Under the pieces are notes generated by a model, which ran no database searches, had not been told where the DNA came from, and was given only the letters and a program-made list of their open reading frames with translations. Below are positions 47,285 to 56,156 of a stretch of DNA of 64,000 nt, piece after piece. Each line of letters begins with the position of its first letter. Position 1 is the first letter of the stretch. Origin of the DNA: Phytohabitans maris (GTDB taxonomy: Bacteria > Actinomycetota > Actinomycetes > Mycobacteriales > Micromonosporaceae); NCBI RefSeq assembly GCF_031085175.1, contig NZ_JAVHUY010000005.1:124001-188000 (forward strand), given 5' to 3'. Position numbers and translations under genes: made by a program.

Positions 47285-47410
47285 GAGCTACCGCGACGTC
47301 CGCCGTGGTCCGGACCGTCGCGCGGGGCCCCCGGGGAAACGTGGAGCGCAGCGGAGCGTTTTCTTGGGGTGCATTCCCGCGGCCTCACCCTCCGCGGTTT
47401 CACGACCCCG
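47285..47410. repeat. Dispersed ~125-bp intergenic repeat, copy 2
   Basis: Same element and orientation as 29229-29353, from GAGCTACCGCG to the ACGACCCCGCGCG end, six bases before the end of the DUF1801 gene. The rest of the gap 46977-47284 holds the LPMO promoter region and shows no gene I can support. Confidence 0.85.
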
Positions 47411-47415
47411 CGCGC

Positions 47416-47832
47416 TCAGCCTGGATGGGCCGCCGCGGCGGCGCGGACCAGCTCGGCCACCGTCGCCAGGTCGACGTCGGCCAGCCGCTTGATGCGCACG
47501 CAACTGCGCCCGATGTCCGCCTTCGGCAGGCGGTCACGGTAGGTCTCGGCCAGGTACCGGTCGCCGTCGGAGGCGCTGACGTAGAGCGAGATGTGTGCCC
47601 GCCGGCCGGCCAGCCCGACCACGAACCAGTCGCCCTCGCGGCCGCTGTCGTACCGGTAGTGGTAGGTGCCGTAGCCGACCAGGCCGGACGACTCCATGTG
47701 CGGCTCGAGCTGGGGCGCCTCGCGGCGGATCAGGTCGTGCAGCACCCGCACCTCGCCCCGGCGCGGCTCCGGCAGCGCGGCGATGTACTCCTCGGGTGTC
47801 TTGACCTCGGCGTCCATGGCACTCGCGCCCAT
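47416..47832 (-). CDS. DUF1801 domain protein
   Basis: 138 residues. The segment TPEEYIAALPEPRRGEVRVLHDLIRREAPQL followed by YGTYHYRYDSGREGDWFVVGLAGRRAHISLYV and RSCVRIKRLADVDLATVAELVRAA fits the DUF1801 (YdhG-like) fold. Its role is unknown; some relatives sit near regulatory genes. ATG 47832 is used; ATG 47817 is possible, and neither has a good ribosome binding site. It is divergent from the SnoaL-like gene. Confidence 0.8.
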   Translation of the reverse strand: MGASAMDAEVKTPEEYIAALPEPRRGEVRVLHDLIRREAPQLEPHMESSGLVGYGTYHYRYDSGREGDWFVVGLAGRRAHISLYVSASDGDRYLAETYRDRLPKADIGRSCVRIKRLADVDLATVAELVRAAAAAHPG

Positions 47833-47918
47833 TCTGTCAGACCGGGATGCCAGTCTGTGTTCCAGCTTTCGGGACGGCGCGCCACGCGACCGCCCGGAGC
47901 CAACCAGGAGGGGGTGCC

Positions 47919-48293
47919 ATGACGAGGTCACGCGACGCGGTGCTGGCATACTGGGCGGCCGCCGAGGCACGCGACTGGCCGGGCTTCGCCGCGCTGCTCG
48001 CCGACGACGTGGTCTACGAGCTGCCGCAGTCGCGCGAGCGGATCCGTGGCAAGGTGCGCTACCTGCGGTTCAATGTGGAGTACCCGGGGGATTGGCACCT
48101 CACCGTGCGGATGGCGGTCGGCGAGGAGCGGCACGCGGCGACCTGGGCGCACTTCGTCACCGACGGGGTGGAGGAGCAGGCGCTCACGTTCTTCGAGTTC
48201 GACGACGCCGGCCTGATCGCCAAGGTCACCGACTTCTGGCCCGAGCCCTACGACCCGCCGGCCGGCCGCGAGCACCTGGTCGAGCGCTACTGA
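47919..48293 (+). CDS. SnoaL-like/NTF2-fold protein
   Basis: 124 residues. The N-terminal helix (SRDAVLAYWAAAEARDWPGFAALLADDVVYELP) and beta-sheet pattern ending VTDFWPEPYDPP are typical of the SnoaL-like NTF2 fold, which covers small isomerases, hydratases and ligand-binding proteins. No catalytic residue can be singled out. A strong AGGAGG lies before the ATG. The stop is 10 bp from that of the convergent MBL gene. Confidence 0.85.
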   Translation: MTRSRDAVLAYWAAAEARDWPGFAALLADDVVYELPQSRERIRGKVRYLRFNVEYPGDWHLTVRMAVGEERHAATWAHFVTDGVEEQALTFFEFDDAGLIAKVTDFWPEPYDPPAGREHLVERY

Positions 48294-48303
48294 GCGAGCG
48301 GCG

Positions 48304-49137
48304 TTACTGGGTGCGGCCGGACAGCTCGGCGTAGCCGCGGCGGACCGCCACCCGGGCGGCGTCCAGGCCAAAGGGGGCCTTGGCGGCGACCGTGGCCACC
48401 GAGGCGCCGTCGAGGTGGCCGTCGCGGATCAGCCAGTCGAGCGCCGCCAGCTCCTCGTGCTGGCCCTTCACGAAGTTGGGGCCGACCGGGGCGCCGTGCC
48501 CGGGCACGACCACCGTCGTCGGCGTCGTGAGCCGCAGCAGCTCGGCCACCGCCTCCGGCCACTCCAGGGGGTACGCGTCGCCGAACGAGGGTGGCGCGCC
48601 CTCCTCGACCAGGTCGCCGGCCACGACCACGTCGGCGTCGGGCACGTGCACCACCAGGTCGCCGGCGGTGTGGCCGCGCCCCAGGTAGCGGAGCACGACC
48701 GGGCGGCCGCCGAGGTCCACGGTGGACTCCTGGTGCACCGCCCGGTTGGGCGCGAGGATGGGCGCCTCGGCCAGCTCGCCGGCCAGGTCGGGGGCGAGCC
48801 GCAGCGCCTCCTCGTACGCCTCGCGCCGCACCGCCTCGGGCCGGGCGCGCAGCAGCGACACCGTCTCCTCGTGCGCCCAGATGTCGCACGGCGGGTCGCC
48901 GGCCAGCGCGGCGTTGCCGAAGCTGTGGTCGAAGTGGTGGTGGGTGTTGACCAGTACCCACGGCGCGCGGGTCACCCGGCGGGCGGCGGCGGCCAGCTCG
49001 GCGGCCTGCGCCGGCGTGGCGAGCGTGTCGACCAGCAGCGCCACGCCGTCGCCCAGCACGAGGGTGGCGTTGACGTCGAGCACCGGGTAGCGGAGCACGA
49101 AGACGTCGTCGCCGACCTCGGCGAACTCAGCCGGCAC
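48304..49137 (-). CDS. MBL-fold metallo-hydrolase
   Basis: 277 residues. The metal site VLVNTHHHFDHSFGN (HHHFDH, about residues 63-68) is followed by GHTAGDLVVHVPDADVVVAGDLVEEG (about 158-183) and VVVPGHGAP, the complete metallo-beta-lactamase ligand set. Relatives include glyoxalase II-like and SoxH-type thiolesterases. GTG 49137 lies inside the end of the thioesterase gene (11-bp overlap), so the two are coupled; both could act on thioesters. Confidence 0.87.
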   Translation of the reverse strand: MPAEFAEVGDDVFVLRYPVLDVNATLVLGDGVALLVDTLATPAQAAELAAAARRVTRAPWVLVNTHHHFDHSFGNAALAGDPPCDIWAHEETVSLLRARPEAVRREAYEEALRLAPDLAGELAEAPILAPNRAVHQESTVDLGGRPVVLRYLGRGHTAGDLVVHVPDADVVVAGDLVEEGAPPSFGDAYPLEWPEAVAELLRLTTPTTVVVPGHGAPVGPNFVKGQHEELAALDWLIRDGHLDGASVATVAAKAPFGLDAARVAVRRGYAELSGRTQ

Positions 49138-49648
49138 TCTCGGCCTCGCCGAAGGCGCGCCCGACGAACTTGTGGCGGTCGACCAGCACCCGCTCGATCC
49201 GCCCCTCGGCGACGGTCGCCTCGCCGTCGGTCACCGCCACCTCGAAGAGCAGGCGGCGGCCGTCGACCTTGGCCAGCTGGGCCTGCGCCACGACGGTGCG
49301 GCCGACCGGGGTGGGAGCCTTGTGGTCCAGCTCGACCCGGGTGCCGACCGTGGTCATGCCGGCCGGCATCCGCTGCGCCGTCGCCACCACGGTGGCCGCC
49401 TCGGCGAGCGCGAGGACCCGCGGCGTGCCGAGCACGGGCACGTCACCCGAGCCCAGCGCCTGCGCGGTGTCGGAGTCCGTGACGGTCAGCTCCACCCGGG
49501 CGGTCAACCCCGGCGCGAACGCGGGGCTGAGCTGGTCTGCGCTCGCTTCGCTCCCGCTGGGACCCCGGTGCCGGCTCGTGCCTTCCTCGTCGCTTCGCTC
49601 CTCGGGGCGGCGGTCGCCAGCCGCGGGGTCCGGCTGCTGCTGCTCCAT
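49127..49648 (-). CDS. Hot-dog thioesterase (FlK-like) with a repeat-derived N-terminus
   Basis: 173 residues. From about residue 42 (FAPGLTARVELTVTDSDTAQALGSGDVPVLGTPRVLALAEAA) it is a hot-dog thioesterase of the fluoroacetyl-CoA thioesterase type; TPRVLALAEAAT and VELDHKAPTPVGRTV are family motifs. The first ~40 residues (RRPEERSDEEGTSRHRGPSGSEAS) are highly charged and are encoded by a stretch with GCGAAGCGAGCG-type repeats common between genes in this group. The extension is therefore probably acquired or a mis-set start. No better internal start is visible. Confidence 0.8.
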   Translation of the reverse strand: MEQQQPDPAAGDRRPEERSDEEGTSRHRGPSGSEASADQLSPAFAPGLTARVELTVTDSDTAQALGSGDVPVLGTPRVLALAEAATVVATAQRMPAGMTTVGTRVELDHKAPTPVGRTVVAQAQLAKVDGRRLLFEVAVTDGEATVAEGRIERVLVDRHKFVGRAFGEAESAG

Positions 49649-49783
49649 GCCGCATAGCGTAGGCGCTCCCGAACCGGACAGACCACGTATCTGTGAGCGT
49701 CATGTATCTGTGCGGGCCACGGATCGGCGTACCGGACGCGCCCAGCGGCCATCCGGCGTACCCCCATGGTTAACCTGGACCCG

Positions 49784-50839
49784 ATGGCCGTGACGATCTC
49801 TCCCGCGCCCGCCGACTCCCCGCCTCCCGTGCGCGACCGGCGGCGCCAGATGATCGCGATGGGCGTGTGGGCCCTGCTCTTCGTGGCCGGCTGGTTCCTC
49901 ATCGGCCTGCCCACCGACCCGCTGTATGCGTTCGGCTGGCTCTGGACCGCCACCATCGCCTGGCGCATCGAGCGGCCGTGGCGCTCCCACCTGGGCTTCG
50001 CCCGCGACTGGCTGCCGGTCGTGCTGCTGCTCGTCGGATACAACCTGTCCCGCGGCTTCGCCGACAACGACGCCACCCCGCACGTGCTGGAGCTGGTCGC
50101 GGCCGACCGCTGGATGTTCGGGTGGGCGACCGGCGGCGAGGTGCCCACGGTGTGGCTCCAGCAGCACCTGTACGACCCGGACCGGGTGCACTGGTACGAC
50201 GTGCTGGTCAGCTGGGTGTACTTCTCCCACTTCGTCGTCGCGCTCACCGTGGCCGTGGTGCTGTGGCTGATCTCCCGGCCGCGCTGGGCGGCGTTCATGC
50301 GGCGCTGGGTGTTCCTGTCCCTGGCCGGGCTCGTCACGTACTTCCTCTACCCGGCCGCGCCGCCGTGGTGGGCCGCCCGCTACGGGCTGATCGAGGAGGT
50401 CGCCCGCATCTCCACCCGGGGGTGGAAGGCGATCGGCATGCACGGTGCCGGCAACATGCTCAACGTCGGCCAGGTCGCCGCCAACCCGGTGGCCGCGATG
50501 CCGTCGCTGCACACCGCGTTCGCGCTCTTCGTGGTGGCCTTCTTCCTCAGCTCGGTACGCCGGCGCTGGTGGCCGCTCCTGCTCGCCTACCCGCTCGCGA
50601 TGACCTTCACCCTCGTGTACTCCGGTGAGCACTACGTGATCGACGTCCTGGTCGGCTGGGCGTACGTGGGGCTGACGTTCCTGGCCGTCGGCCTGGGGGA
50701 GAGGTGGTGGGCGCGGCGGCGCGCGGCCAGCGCGGCGCCGGCGGTCGTCGCCCAGCTCGCGGTCAGTGCGGCGCCGGCACCGAGCGAGCCGCCCGGGAAC
50801 GCTCCGCCAGCGTCGCGGCAAGCTCCCAGGCCTCACTGA
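49784..50839 (+). CDS. PAP2-family membrane phosphatase/phosphotransferase (Aur1-like)
   Basis: About 351 residues with some six membrane helices. The PAP2 motifs are spread as in inositol-phosphoceramide-synthase-like proteins: a lumenal FLYPAAPPWWAAR, then AAMPSLHTAFALFVV (PSLHTAFA, catalytic His, about residue 245) and the final VYSGEHYVIDVLVGW (second His, about 285). It probably transfers or removes a lipid-linked phosphate at the outer face of the membrane. The Ala/Pro-rich C-terminus overlaps the convergent PH-domain gene by 77 bp. The start is uncertain between ATG 49766 and 49784. Confidence 0.85.
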   Translation: MAVTISPAPADSPPPVRDRRRQMIAMGVWALLFVAGWFLIGLPTDPLYAFGWLWTATIAWRIERPWRSHLGFARDWLPVVLLLVGYNLSRGFADNDATPHVLELVAADRWMFGWATGGEVPTVWLQQHLYDPDRVHWYDVLVSWVYFSHFVVALTVAVVLWLISRPRWAAFMRRWVFLSLAGLVTYFLYPAAPPWWAARYGLIEEVARISTRGWKAIGMHGAGNMLNVGQVAANPVAAMPSLHTAFALFVVAFFLSSVRRRWWPLLLAYPLAMTFTLVYSGEHYVIDVLVGWAYVGLTFLAVGLGERWWARRRAASAAPAVVAQLAVSAAPAPSEPPGNAPPASRQAPRPH

Positions 50840-52097
50840 CGTCGCGGTCGCGGGCCGCGGCGCTCGGCCCGCCGGCCGTGTCCGCGTACACGGTGGCCAG
50901 GCCCAGGCGGCGCTGCAGCGGCCCGCGGACCACCCGCACGCTCTGGATCCGCGCATACGGCACGACCAGCACCTGCCGGGTCAGCAGCCCCTCCCGGTGC
51001 GCGACCACCTGGTCGGTCAGGGCGGCGCCGAGTATCCGCCAGGAGAGCGGGTGCAGCCAGCGGGCGCGCCGCGACGGCGGGGTGAACGGGATCGTGTCCA
51101 GCGCCACGCCCGGCAGCGCCTCGGCGAGCACGAGCCGCGCGGTCTCCGGGTCGCCGACCGGCAGCAGGCGCCCGCCGCCGGAGTCGTCGCCCGAGCTCGG
51201 CGCGGCGATACCGGCCACGTGCGGGCGCAGCCGCAGCCACCGCCGGCGCCGCCACAGCAGCGGCCAGGTCGCGCCGACCGCCTGCAACCGGTCGAGCGGC
51301 ACGGTCTGGCTCCGCGTCTCCAGCAGGCCGCCGCGCAGCCGCAGCGAGCCCTCCTGGCTGGCCAGCCGGAAGTTCCAGTCGGCGAGGATCCGGCGGACCG
51401 GCTGGAGCAGCACGCCGGCCATCGCGGTCAGCGTGCTCGCGATGCCGATGAACGACCAGGTCGCCTCGGCCGCGAACTGCACCGCCACGAACGCCACGCC
51501 GAACGGCAGGAACAGCGTCTGCGGGGTGAGCAGCTGGCTGATCAGCAGGTCACGGTTGGCGACCGCGTGGATCGGCCGCTCCGGGTGCGCGACCGGTGCG
51601 ACCGCCTCGCCCTCGGCCGCCGCCTGGGCCGGTACGGCCGCGCCCGCCTTGCCGGCCAGCACCAGCAGCCGCTCGCGCAGCGCACGGGCCTCGTCGACGG
51701 TCAGGAACGCGAGCGGCGCCTCCGTCTTGCCCCCGCCGACCACCTCCAGCCGCAGCTCGGCCAGGCCGGTGAGCTGGGCCAGCAGGGGGCGTACGACCTC
51801 GACGGACTGCAGCCGCTCCAGCGGGATCGCGCGCGTGCGGCGAAACACCAGCCCCTCGTGTATCCGCAGCTCACGCCCGACCACCTGGTAGCCGGTGACG
51901 TACCAGCTGATCACCGAGAGGATCACCTGGCCGATCAGCGCGGCGACCACCATGGCGGCGAACCAGCCCAGCCCGACCCGCCCGAGCGTCTGCCAGGAGA
52001 GCGCCGCGATGATCACCACGAGCGCGCGGGCGCCCTTGAGCAGCGGTGTGAGGGGGTGCAGCCGCCGTCTCGGCCCGGTGGCGAGGGAGGTGGTCAC
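50763..52097 (-). CDS. Bacterial PH domain membrane protein (YdbT-like)
   Basis: 444 residues. There are two pairs of membrane helices (LVVIIAALSWQTLGRVGLGWF, AAMVVAALIGQVILSVISWY; and FLPFGVAFVAVQFAAEATW, GIASTLTAMAGVLL) and three bPH_2 domains, each recognised by its R..PL.R.Q.V...GPLQR/L pattern (TRAIPLERLQSVEVVRPLL, SQTVPLDRLQAVGATWPLL, VVPYARIQSVRVVRGPLQRRLG). YdbT-type proteins pair with YdbS; their role is unclear, possibly envelope stress or secretion. It is the last gene of a three-gene operon with 4-bp overlaps. Confidence 0.87.
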   Translation of the reverse strand: MTTSLATGPRRRLHPLTPLLKGARALVVIIAALSWQTLGRVGLGWFAAMVVAALIGQVILSVISWYVTGYQVVGRELRIHEGLVFRRTRAIPLERLQSVEVVRPLLAQLTGLAELRLEVVGGGKTEAPLAFLTVDEARALRERLLVLAGKAGAAVPAQAAAEGEAVAPVAHPERPIHAVANRDLLISQLLTPQTLFLPFGVAFVAVQFAAEATWSFIGIASTLTAMAGVLLQPVRRILADWNFRLASQEGSLRLRGGLLETRSQTVPLDRLQAVGATWPLLWRRRRWLRLRPHVAGIAAPSSGDDSGGGRLLPVGDPETARLVLAEALPGVALDTIPFTPPSRRARWLHPLSWRILGAALTDQVVAHREGLLTRQVLVVPYARIQSVRVVRGPLQRRLGLATVYADTAGGPSAAARDRDVSEAWELAATLAERSRAARSVPAPH

Positions 52098-52594
52098 AGC
52101 CCCTCCGCGCGGTCCTCGCCGAGCGCGGTCAGGCGGTCACGCAGGCGCGAGGCCTCGTCCGGCGGCAGTCCGGGGATCTTCGCGTCGGAGGCCGCCGCGG
52201 CGGTGTGCAGCTGGACCGTGGCCAGCCCGAACGCCCGCTCCAGCGGCCCGGCCGTGACGTCGACGAACTGCATCCGTGCGTACGGGACGATCGACAGCCG
52301 GCGCACCAGCAGCCCGTGCCGCACGAGCAGGTCGTTGTCGCGCTCCGCGTACCCCCAGGCGCGGACCGCCCGGAAGATCACGATGACCCGCCAGCCGGCC
52401 AGGGCCGCCACCAGCGCCAGGGCCAGGCCGAGAAGCCAGTGGCCGCTGAGGGCCCAGGCGATGCCGAGGCCAGCGAAAACGAAGATCATGAACGATCCGA
52501 AGCTGATCGTCTCGACCCAGATCAGGTCGCGCGAGACCGGGCGCCAGTCGACCGTCTCCGGCCACGGCTCGAGGGCGCTGGTGGGGGAGCTCAC
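52094..52594 (-). CDS. Bacterial PH domain protein (YdbS-like)
   Basis: 166 residues. Two membrane helices (FMIFVFAGLGIAWALSGHWL, LLGLALALVAALAGWRVIVIF) are followed by one bPH_2 domain with RRLSIVPYARMQFVDVTAGPLERAFGLATVQLHT. This is the usual small partner of the larger PH protein that follows. ATGA overlaps couple it to both neighbours. The C-terminus PPDEASRLRDRLTALGED is shared by the family. Confidence 0.87.
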   Translation of the reverse strand: MSSPTSALEPWPETVDWRPVSRDLIWVETISFGSFMIFVFAGLGIAWALSGHWLLGLALALVAALAGWRVIVIFRAVRAWGYAERDNDLLVRHGLLVRRLSIVPYARMQFVDVTAGPLERAFGLATVQLHTAAAASDAKIPGLPPDEASRLRDRLTALGEDRAEGL

Positions 52595-52776
52595 GCTTCC
52601 AGGCTACGGTCAATCTCGCGCAGAAACCCACGCGCGGAGAGGAAGTCGCTCAGGTGCTCGCGGTGGGCCTCACAGGCGAGCCACACCTTGCGCCGCTCGG
52701 GCTCGTGGATCTTCGGATTATTCCACCGGAGGGCCCAGACGGCCGGCTCTTTGCAGCCCCGGGCAGAGCACTTCAT
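52591..52776 (-). CDS. Small zinc-ribbon-like protein
   Basis: 61 residues: MKCSARGCKEPAVWALRWNNP, then VWLACEAHREHLSDFLSARG. Two cysteines near the start (C3, C8) and a later CEAH could hold a zinc ion. It is first in the operon with the two PH-domain proteins (stop overlaps the next ATG) and is found in this position in related actinomycetes as far as I recall. Function unknown. Confidence 0.8.
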   Translation of the reverse strand: MKCSARGCKEPAVWALRWNNPKIHEPERRKVWLACEAHREHLSDFLSARGFLREIDRSLEA

Positions 52777-53063
52777 GAGCGCCGAGTCTATGAGCGCCGG
52801 GCGGCCACGGGGGAAGCCGCCCGGCGACGGCTGAATCGTACACACCGGAAACCCCCTCATGTCTACCCATCGGTCGTGCCTGTTTGGCCTCTGTCCGTAA
52901 GCGGTAGCGTCGGCCGGACGTTCGGCGGTCGGGACCAGCCACGACGCGCGGGCGAGACCGGATTTCCGGCGCTGCGACCCCGGCTGGTTAGCTGGGCGTG
53001 TAAGGCTTGGTGCGGCAGCACCTCGCCGCAATACCGATGACGCCGCACCGCAGTGGAGGACCG

Positions 53064-54188
53064 GTGGCCAACGCGACCACGCCCGAGCGCCCCGACGCGC
53101 CCCCTTCGTCCACCTCGCCGGTGGACGGGAGCACCCCGGCCCAGGACGCCACGCTGCTCGAACGCGCGCTGTTCGAGGTCAAGCGCGTGATCGTGGGGCA
53201 GGACCGGATGGTCGAGCGGATGTTCGTGGCGCTGCTGGCGCGCGGCCACTGCCTGCTGGAGGGCGTGCCCGGCGTGGCGAAGACGCTCGCCGTCGAGACG
53301 CTGGCCAAGGTCACCGGCGGCACGTTCGCCCGCGTGCAGTTCACGCCCGACCTGGTGCCGGCCGACATCATCGGCACCCGGATCTACCGCCAGTCGAGCG
53401 AGAAGTTCGACGTCGAGCTCGGCCCGGTGTTCGTCAACTTCCTGCTCGCGGACGAGATCAACCGGGCGCCGGCCAAGGTGCAGTCCGCGCTGCTGGAGGT
53501 CATGTCCGAGCAGCAGGTCTCGATCGGCGGCGAGACCCACGAGGTGCCGCACCCGTTTCTGGTCATGGCCACTCAGAACCCGATCGAGCAGGAGGGCGTC
53601 TACCCGCTGCCCGAGGCCCAGCGCGACCGCTTCCTCATGAAGATCATCGTCGGTTACCCGACGGACGCCGAGGAGCGCGAGATCGTGTACCGGATGGGCG
53701 TGAGCGCGCCGGAGCCCTCCGCGATCTTCACCCCGGCCGACCTGATCGGGCTCCAGCGCAAGGCCGACCAGGTGTTCGTGCACAACGCGCTGGTCGACTA
53801 CTCGGTGCGGCTGGTGCTCGCCACCCGTACGCCGGCCGAGCACGGCATCCCAGACATCGCGCCCCTGATCCAGTACGGCGCCAGCCCGCGCGCCTCGCTC
53901 GGCATCGTGCGGGCCACCCGGGCGCTCGCGCTGATGCGCGGCCGCGACTACGCGCTCCCCCAGGACGTGCAGGACGTCGCGCCGGACATCCTGCGCCACC
54001 GCCTGGTGCTCAGCTACGACGCGCTCGCCGACGACATCCCGGCCGACCACATCGTGGCCCGGGTGATGGCCACCGTGCCGCTGCCCACCGTCGCGCCCCG
54101 GCAGAGCGCCGCCCCCGCCCCCGCCTCCAGCCCGCCCGTCGGTCCTCCCCAGCCTGCTCCGGCCGGTGCGTGGCCCAACCTTCCGTGA
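53064..54188 (+). CDS. MoxR-family AAA+ ATPase
   Basis: 374 residues. A disordered N-terminus of about 30 residues precedes the AAA_3 domain: Walker A LLEGVPGVAKTLAVETLA, Walker B NFLLADEINRAPAKVQSALLEVM, sensor 1 FLVMATQNPIEQEGVYPLPEAQRDRF and the lid domain. MoxR ATPases work with DUF58 and VWA proteins to mature or insert metal into envelope enzymes, and exactly those two genes follow. GTG 53064 has GGAGGA upstream; an ATG at 53037 lacks one. The Pro/Ala-rich C-terminus overlaps the next gene by 19 bp. Confidence 0.92.
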   Translation: MANATTPERPDAPPSSTSPVDGSTPAQDATLLERALFEVKRVIVGQDRMVERMFVALLARGHCLLEGVPGVAKTLAVETLAKVTGGTFARVQFTPDLVPADIIGTRIYRQSSEKFDVELGPVFVNFLLADEINRAPAKVQSALLEVMSEQQVSIGGETHEVPHPFLVMATQNPIEQEGVYPLPEAQRDRFLMKIIVGYPTDAEEREIVYRMGVSAPEPSAIFTPADLIGLQRKADQVFVHNALVDYSVRLVLATRTPAEHGIPDIAPLIQYGASPRASLGIVRATRALALMRGRDYALPQDVQDVAPDILRHRLVLSYDALADDIPADHIVARVMATVPLPTVAPRQSAAPAPASSPPVGPPQPAPAGAWPNLP

Positions 54189-55117
54189 CCCGTCCCGTGA
54201 CCGCCCCTCTCGACCCACAGGCCACGGCGCGGGCGGACGCCGTACTCTCCCGGCTGCAACTGCTCGTCACCCGCAAGCTCGACGGGCTGCTGCAGGGCGA
54301 CTACGTGGGGCTGCTGCCCGGGCCGGGCACCGAGGCGGGAGAGTCCCGGGAGTACCGCCCCGGTGACGACGTGCGGCGCATGGACTGGCCGGTGACCGCG
54401 CGCACCACGTTTCCGCACGTGCGGCAGACCGTGGCCGACCGCGAGCTGGAGACCTGGCTGGCCGTCGACCTGTCGGCCAGCCTCGACTTCGGCACCGCCC
54501 GCCACCTCAAGTCCGAGCTGGTCATCGCGGCGGCCACCGCGCTGTCGTACCTCACGGTCCGGGGCGGCAACCGGATCGGCGCGGTGGTCGGCACCGGGGC
54601 CGAGGTGCAGCGGCTGCCGGCCCGCCCCGGCCGCAAGGAAGCGCAGGGGCTGCTGCGCGCCGTCGCCCGTACCCGGATCAGGCCCGGCCGCTCCGACCTG
54701 GGCGCCCTGATCGACATGCTCAACCGCCCACCGCGCCGCCGGGGTGTGGCCGTGGTGATCTCCGACTTCCTCGCGCCGGTCGAGCAGTGGGCCCGCCCCG
54801 TCCGCAAGCTGGGCGTGCGCCACGACGTACTGGCGATCGAGGTGGTCGACCCGCGCGAGCTGGAGCTGCCGGACGTCGGCGTGCTCACGCTCGTCGACCC
54901 GGAGACCGGCGCGCTGCACGAGGTGCAGACCGCCGACCCCAAGCTGCGCCGCCGGTACGCCGAGGCGGCCGGCCTGCAGCGCGCGGCCATCGCCCAGGCC
55001 CTGCGCGCGGCGAACGCCGCCCACCTGCGCCTGCGCACCGACTCCGACTGGCTGCTGGACATGGTCCGCTTCGTCGCCGCCCAGCGGCACGCACGCACCC
55101 GAGGGACGACGCGATGA
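54170..55117 (+). CDS. DUF58 domain protein
   Basis: 315 residues. The motif GDYVGLLPGPGTEAGESREYRPGDDVRRMDWPVTART (about residues 42-78) is the DUF58 hallmark. A von Willebrand-like part follows, beginning TWLAVDLSASLDFGT, a MIDAS-type DxSxS. It lies between moxR and the VWA gene, overlapping both, and probably forms a complex with them. No membrane segment is seen. The exact start is uncertain (GTG 54170 or 54185). Confidence 0.9.
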   Translation: MAQPSVTRPVTAPLDPQATARADAVLSRLQLLVTRKLDGLLQGDYVGLLPGPGTEAGESREYRPGDDVRRMDWPVTARTTFPHVRQTVADRELETWLAVDLSASLDFGTARHLKSELVIAAATALSYLTVRGGNRIGAVVGTGAEVQRLPARPGRKEAQGLLRAVARTRIRPGRSDLGALIDMLNRPPRRRGVAVVISDFLAPVEQWARPVRKLGVRHDVLAIEVVDPRELELPDVGVLTLVDPETGALHEVQTADPKLRRRYAEAAGLQRAAIAQALRAANAAHLRLRTDSDWLLDMVRFVAAQRHARTRGTTR

Positions 55118-56064
55118 TCCGTTTTCTCGAGCCGTGGTGGCTGCTCGCACTGCTGCCGGTGGTCGCGATCGCGGCCGTGTACGTGTGGCGGCAGTTCCGC
55201 CGCAAGCAGTACGCGGTCCGCTTCGCCAACCTCGACCTGCTGCGCACCCTCGCCCCCAAGGGCCTGGGGTGGCGGCGGCACGTGGCGGCCGGCACGTTCC
55301 TGCTCGCGCTGCTGGCGCTGGCCACCGCGATGGCCCGCCCCTCGGTCGACCGCGAGGAGCCGCTCGAACGCGCCACCATCATGCTGGCGATCGACGTGTC
55401 GCTGTCGATGGAGGCGGACGACGTGGCGCCGAGCCGGATCGAGGCGGCGCAGGAGGCGGCGAAGCAGTTCGTGACCGAGCTTCCCCCGACGTACAACCTG
55501 GGGCTGGTCTCCTTCGCCAAGTCGGCCAACGTGCTGGTGCCGCCGACCAAGGACCGGGTCGCCGTCCAGCAGGCCATCGACGGCCTCGCCCTGGCCGAGG
55601 CGACCGCGACCGGCGAGGCCGTCTTCACCTGCCTGGAGGCGGTGCGGTCGGTGCCCGCCGACGGCGCGCAGGGCATCCCGCCCGCGCGCATCGTGCTGCT
55701 CTCCGACGGCTACCGCACGTCGGGCCGCTCGGTCGAGGAGGCCGCCGCGGCCGCCGCCGCCGCGAACGTGCCGGTCTCCACCATCGCCTTCGGCACCGAC
55801 GCCGGCGTGGTCGACATCGGCGGCCAGCTCCAGCCGGTACCGGTGGACCGGCTCGCCCTGGCCGAGCTGGCCGAGACCACGCAGGGCTTCTTCTACGAGG
55901 CCGCGTCGGTGAGCGAGCTCAAGCAGGTGTACGAAGACATGGGCAGCTCGATCGGCCACCGCGTGGAGCCGCGCGAGGTCACCCAGTGGTACGCGGGGAT
56001 CGCGCTGCTCTTCGCCCTCGCCGCGGGCGGCATGAGCCTGCTCTGGACCTCCCGCCTCCCGTAG
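55114..56064 (+). CDS. VWA-domain membrane protein (BatA-like)
   Basis: 316 residues. Two membrane helices at the N-terminus (WWLLALLPVVAIAAVYVW, HVAAGTFLLALLALATAMA) and one at the end (WYAGIALLFALAAGGMSLLW) flank a von Willebrand A domain with the MIDAS motif MLAIDVSLSMEADDVAPSR (about residues 91-109). This is the BatA/BatB type that completes MoxR-DUF58-VWA operons. ATG overlaps the previous TGA (ATGA). A hairpin terminator follows at 56108-56156. Confidence 0.9.
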   Translation: MIRFLEPWWLLALLPVVAIAAVYVWRQFRRKQYAVRFANLDLLRTLAPKGLGWRRHVAAGTFLLALLALATAMARPSVDREEPLERATIMLAIDVSLSMEADDVAPSRIEAAQEAAKQFVTELPPTYNLGLVSFAKSANVLVPPTKDRVAVQQAIDGLALAEATATGEAVFTCLEAVRSVPADGAQGIPPARIVLLSDGYRTSGRSVEEAAAAAAAANVPVSTIAFGTDAGVVDIGGQLQPVPVDRLALAELAETTQGFFYEAASVSELKQVYEDMGSSIGHRVEPREVTQWYAGIALLFALAAGGMSLLWTSRLP

Positions 56065-56107
56065 CGCGTCTTCGTCGCGCCGCGCCGCGAAGCGGGCGCG
56101 TCCCGCC

Positions 56108-56156
56108 CGTCCGTGGCGATTAGCTGCCCCTATCGGGGCGGTTTTCGCCACGGACG
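56108..56156. terminator. Hairpin terminator between convergent genes
   Basis: Perfect 12-bp arms CGTCCGTGGCGA / TCGCCACGGACG at 56108-56119 and 56145-56156 enclose a second stem GCCCC-TATC-GGGGC followed by GTTTT. It sits after the VWA gene and overlaps the last codons of the convergent DUF559-type gene. Confidence 0.75.
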
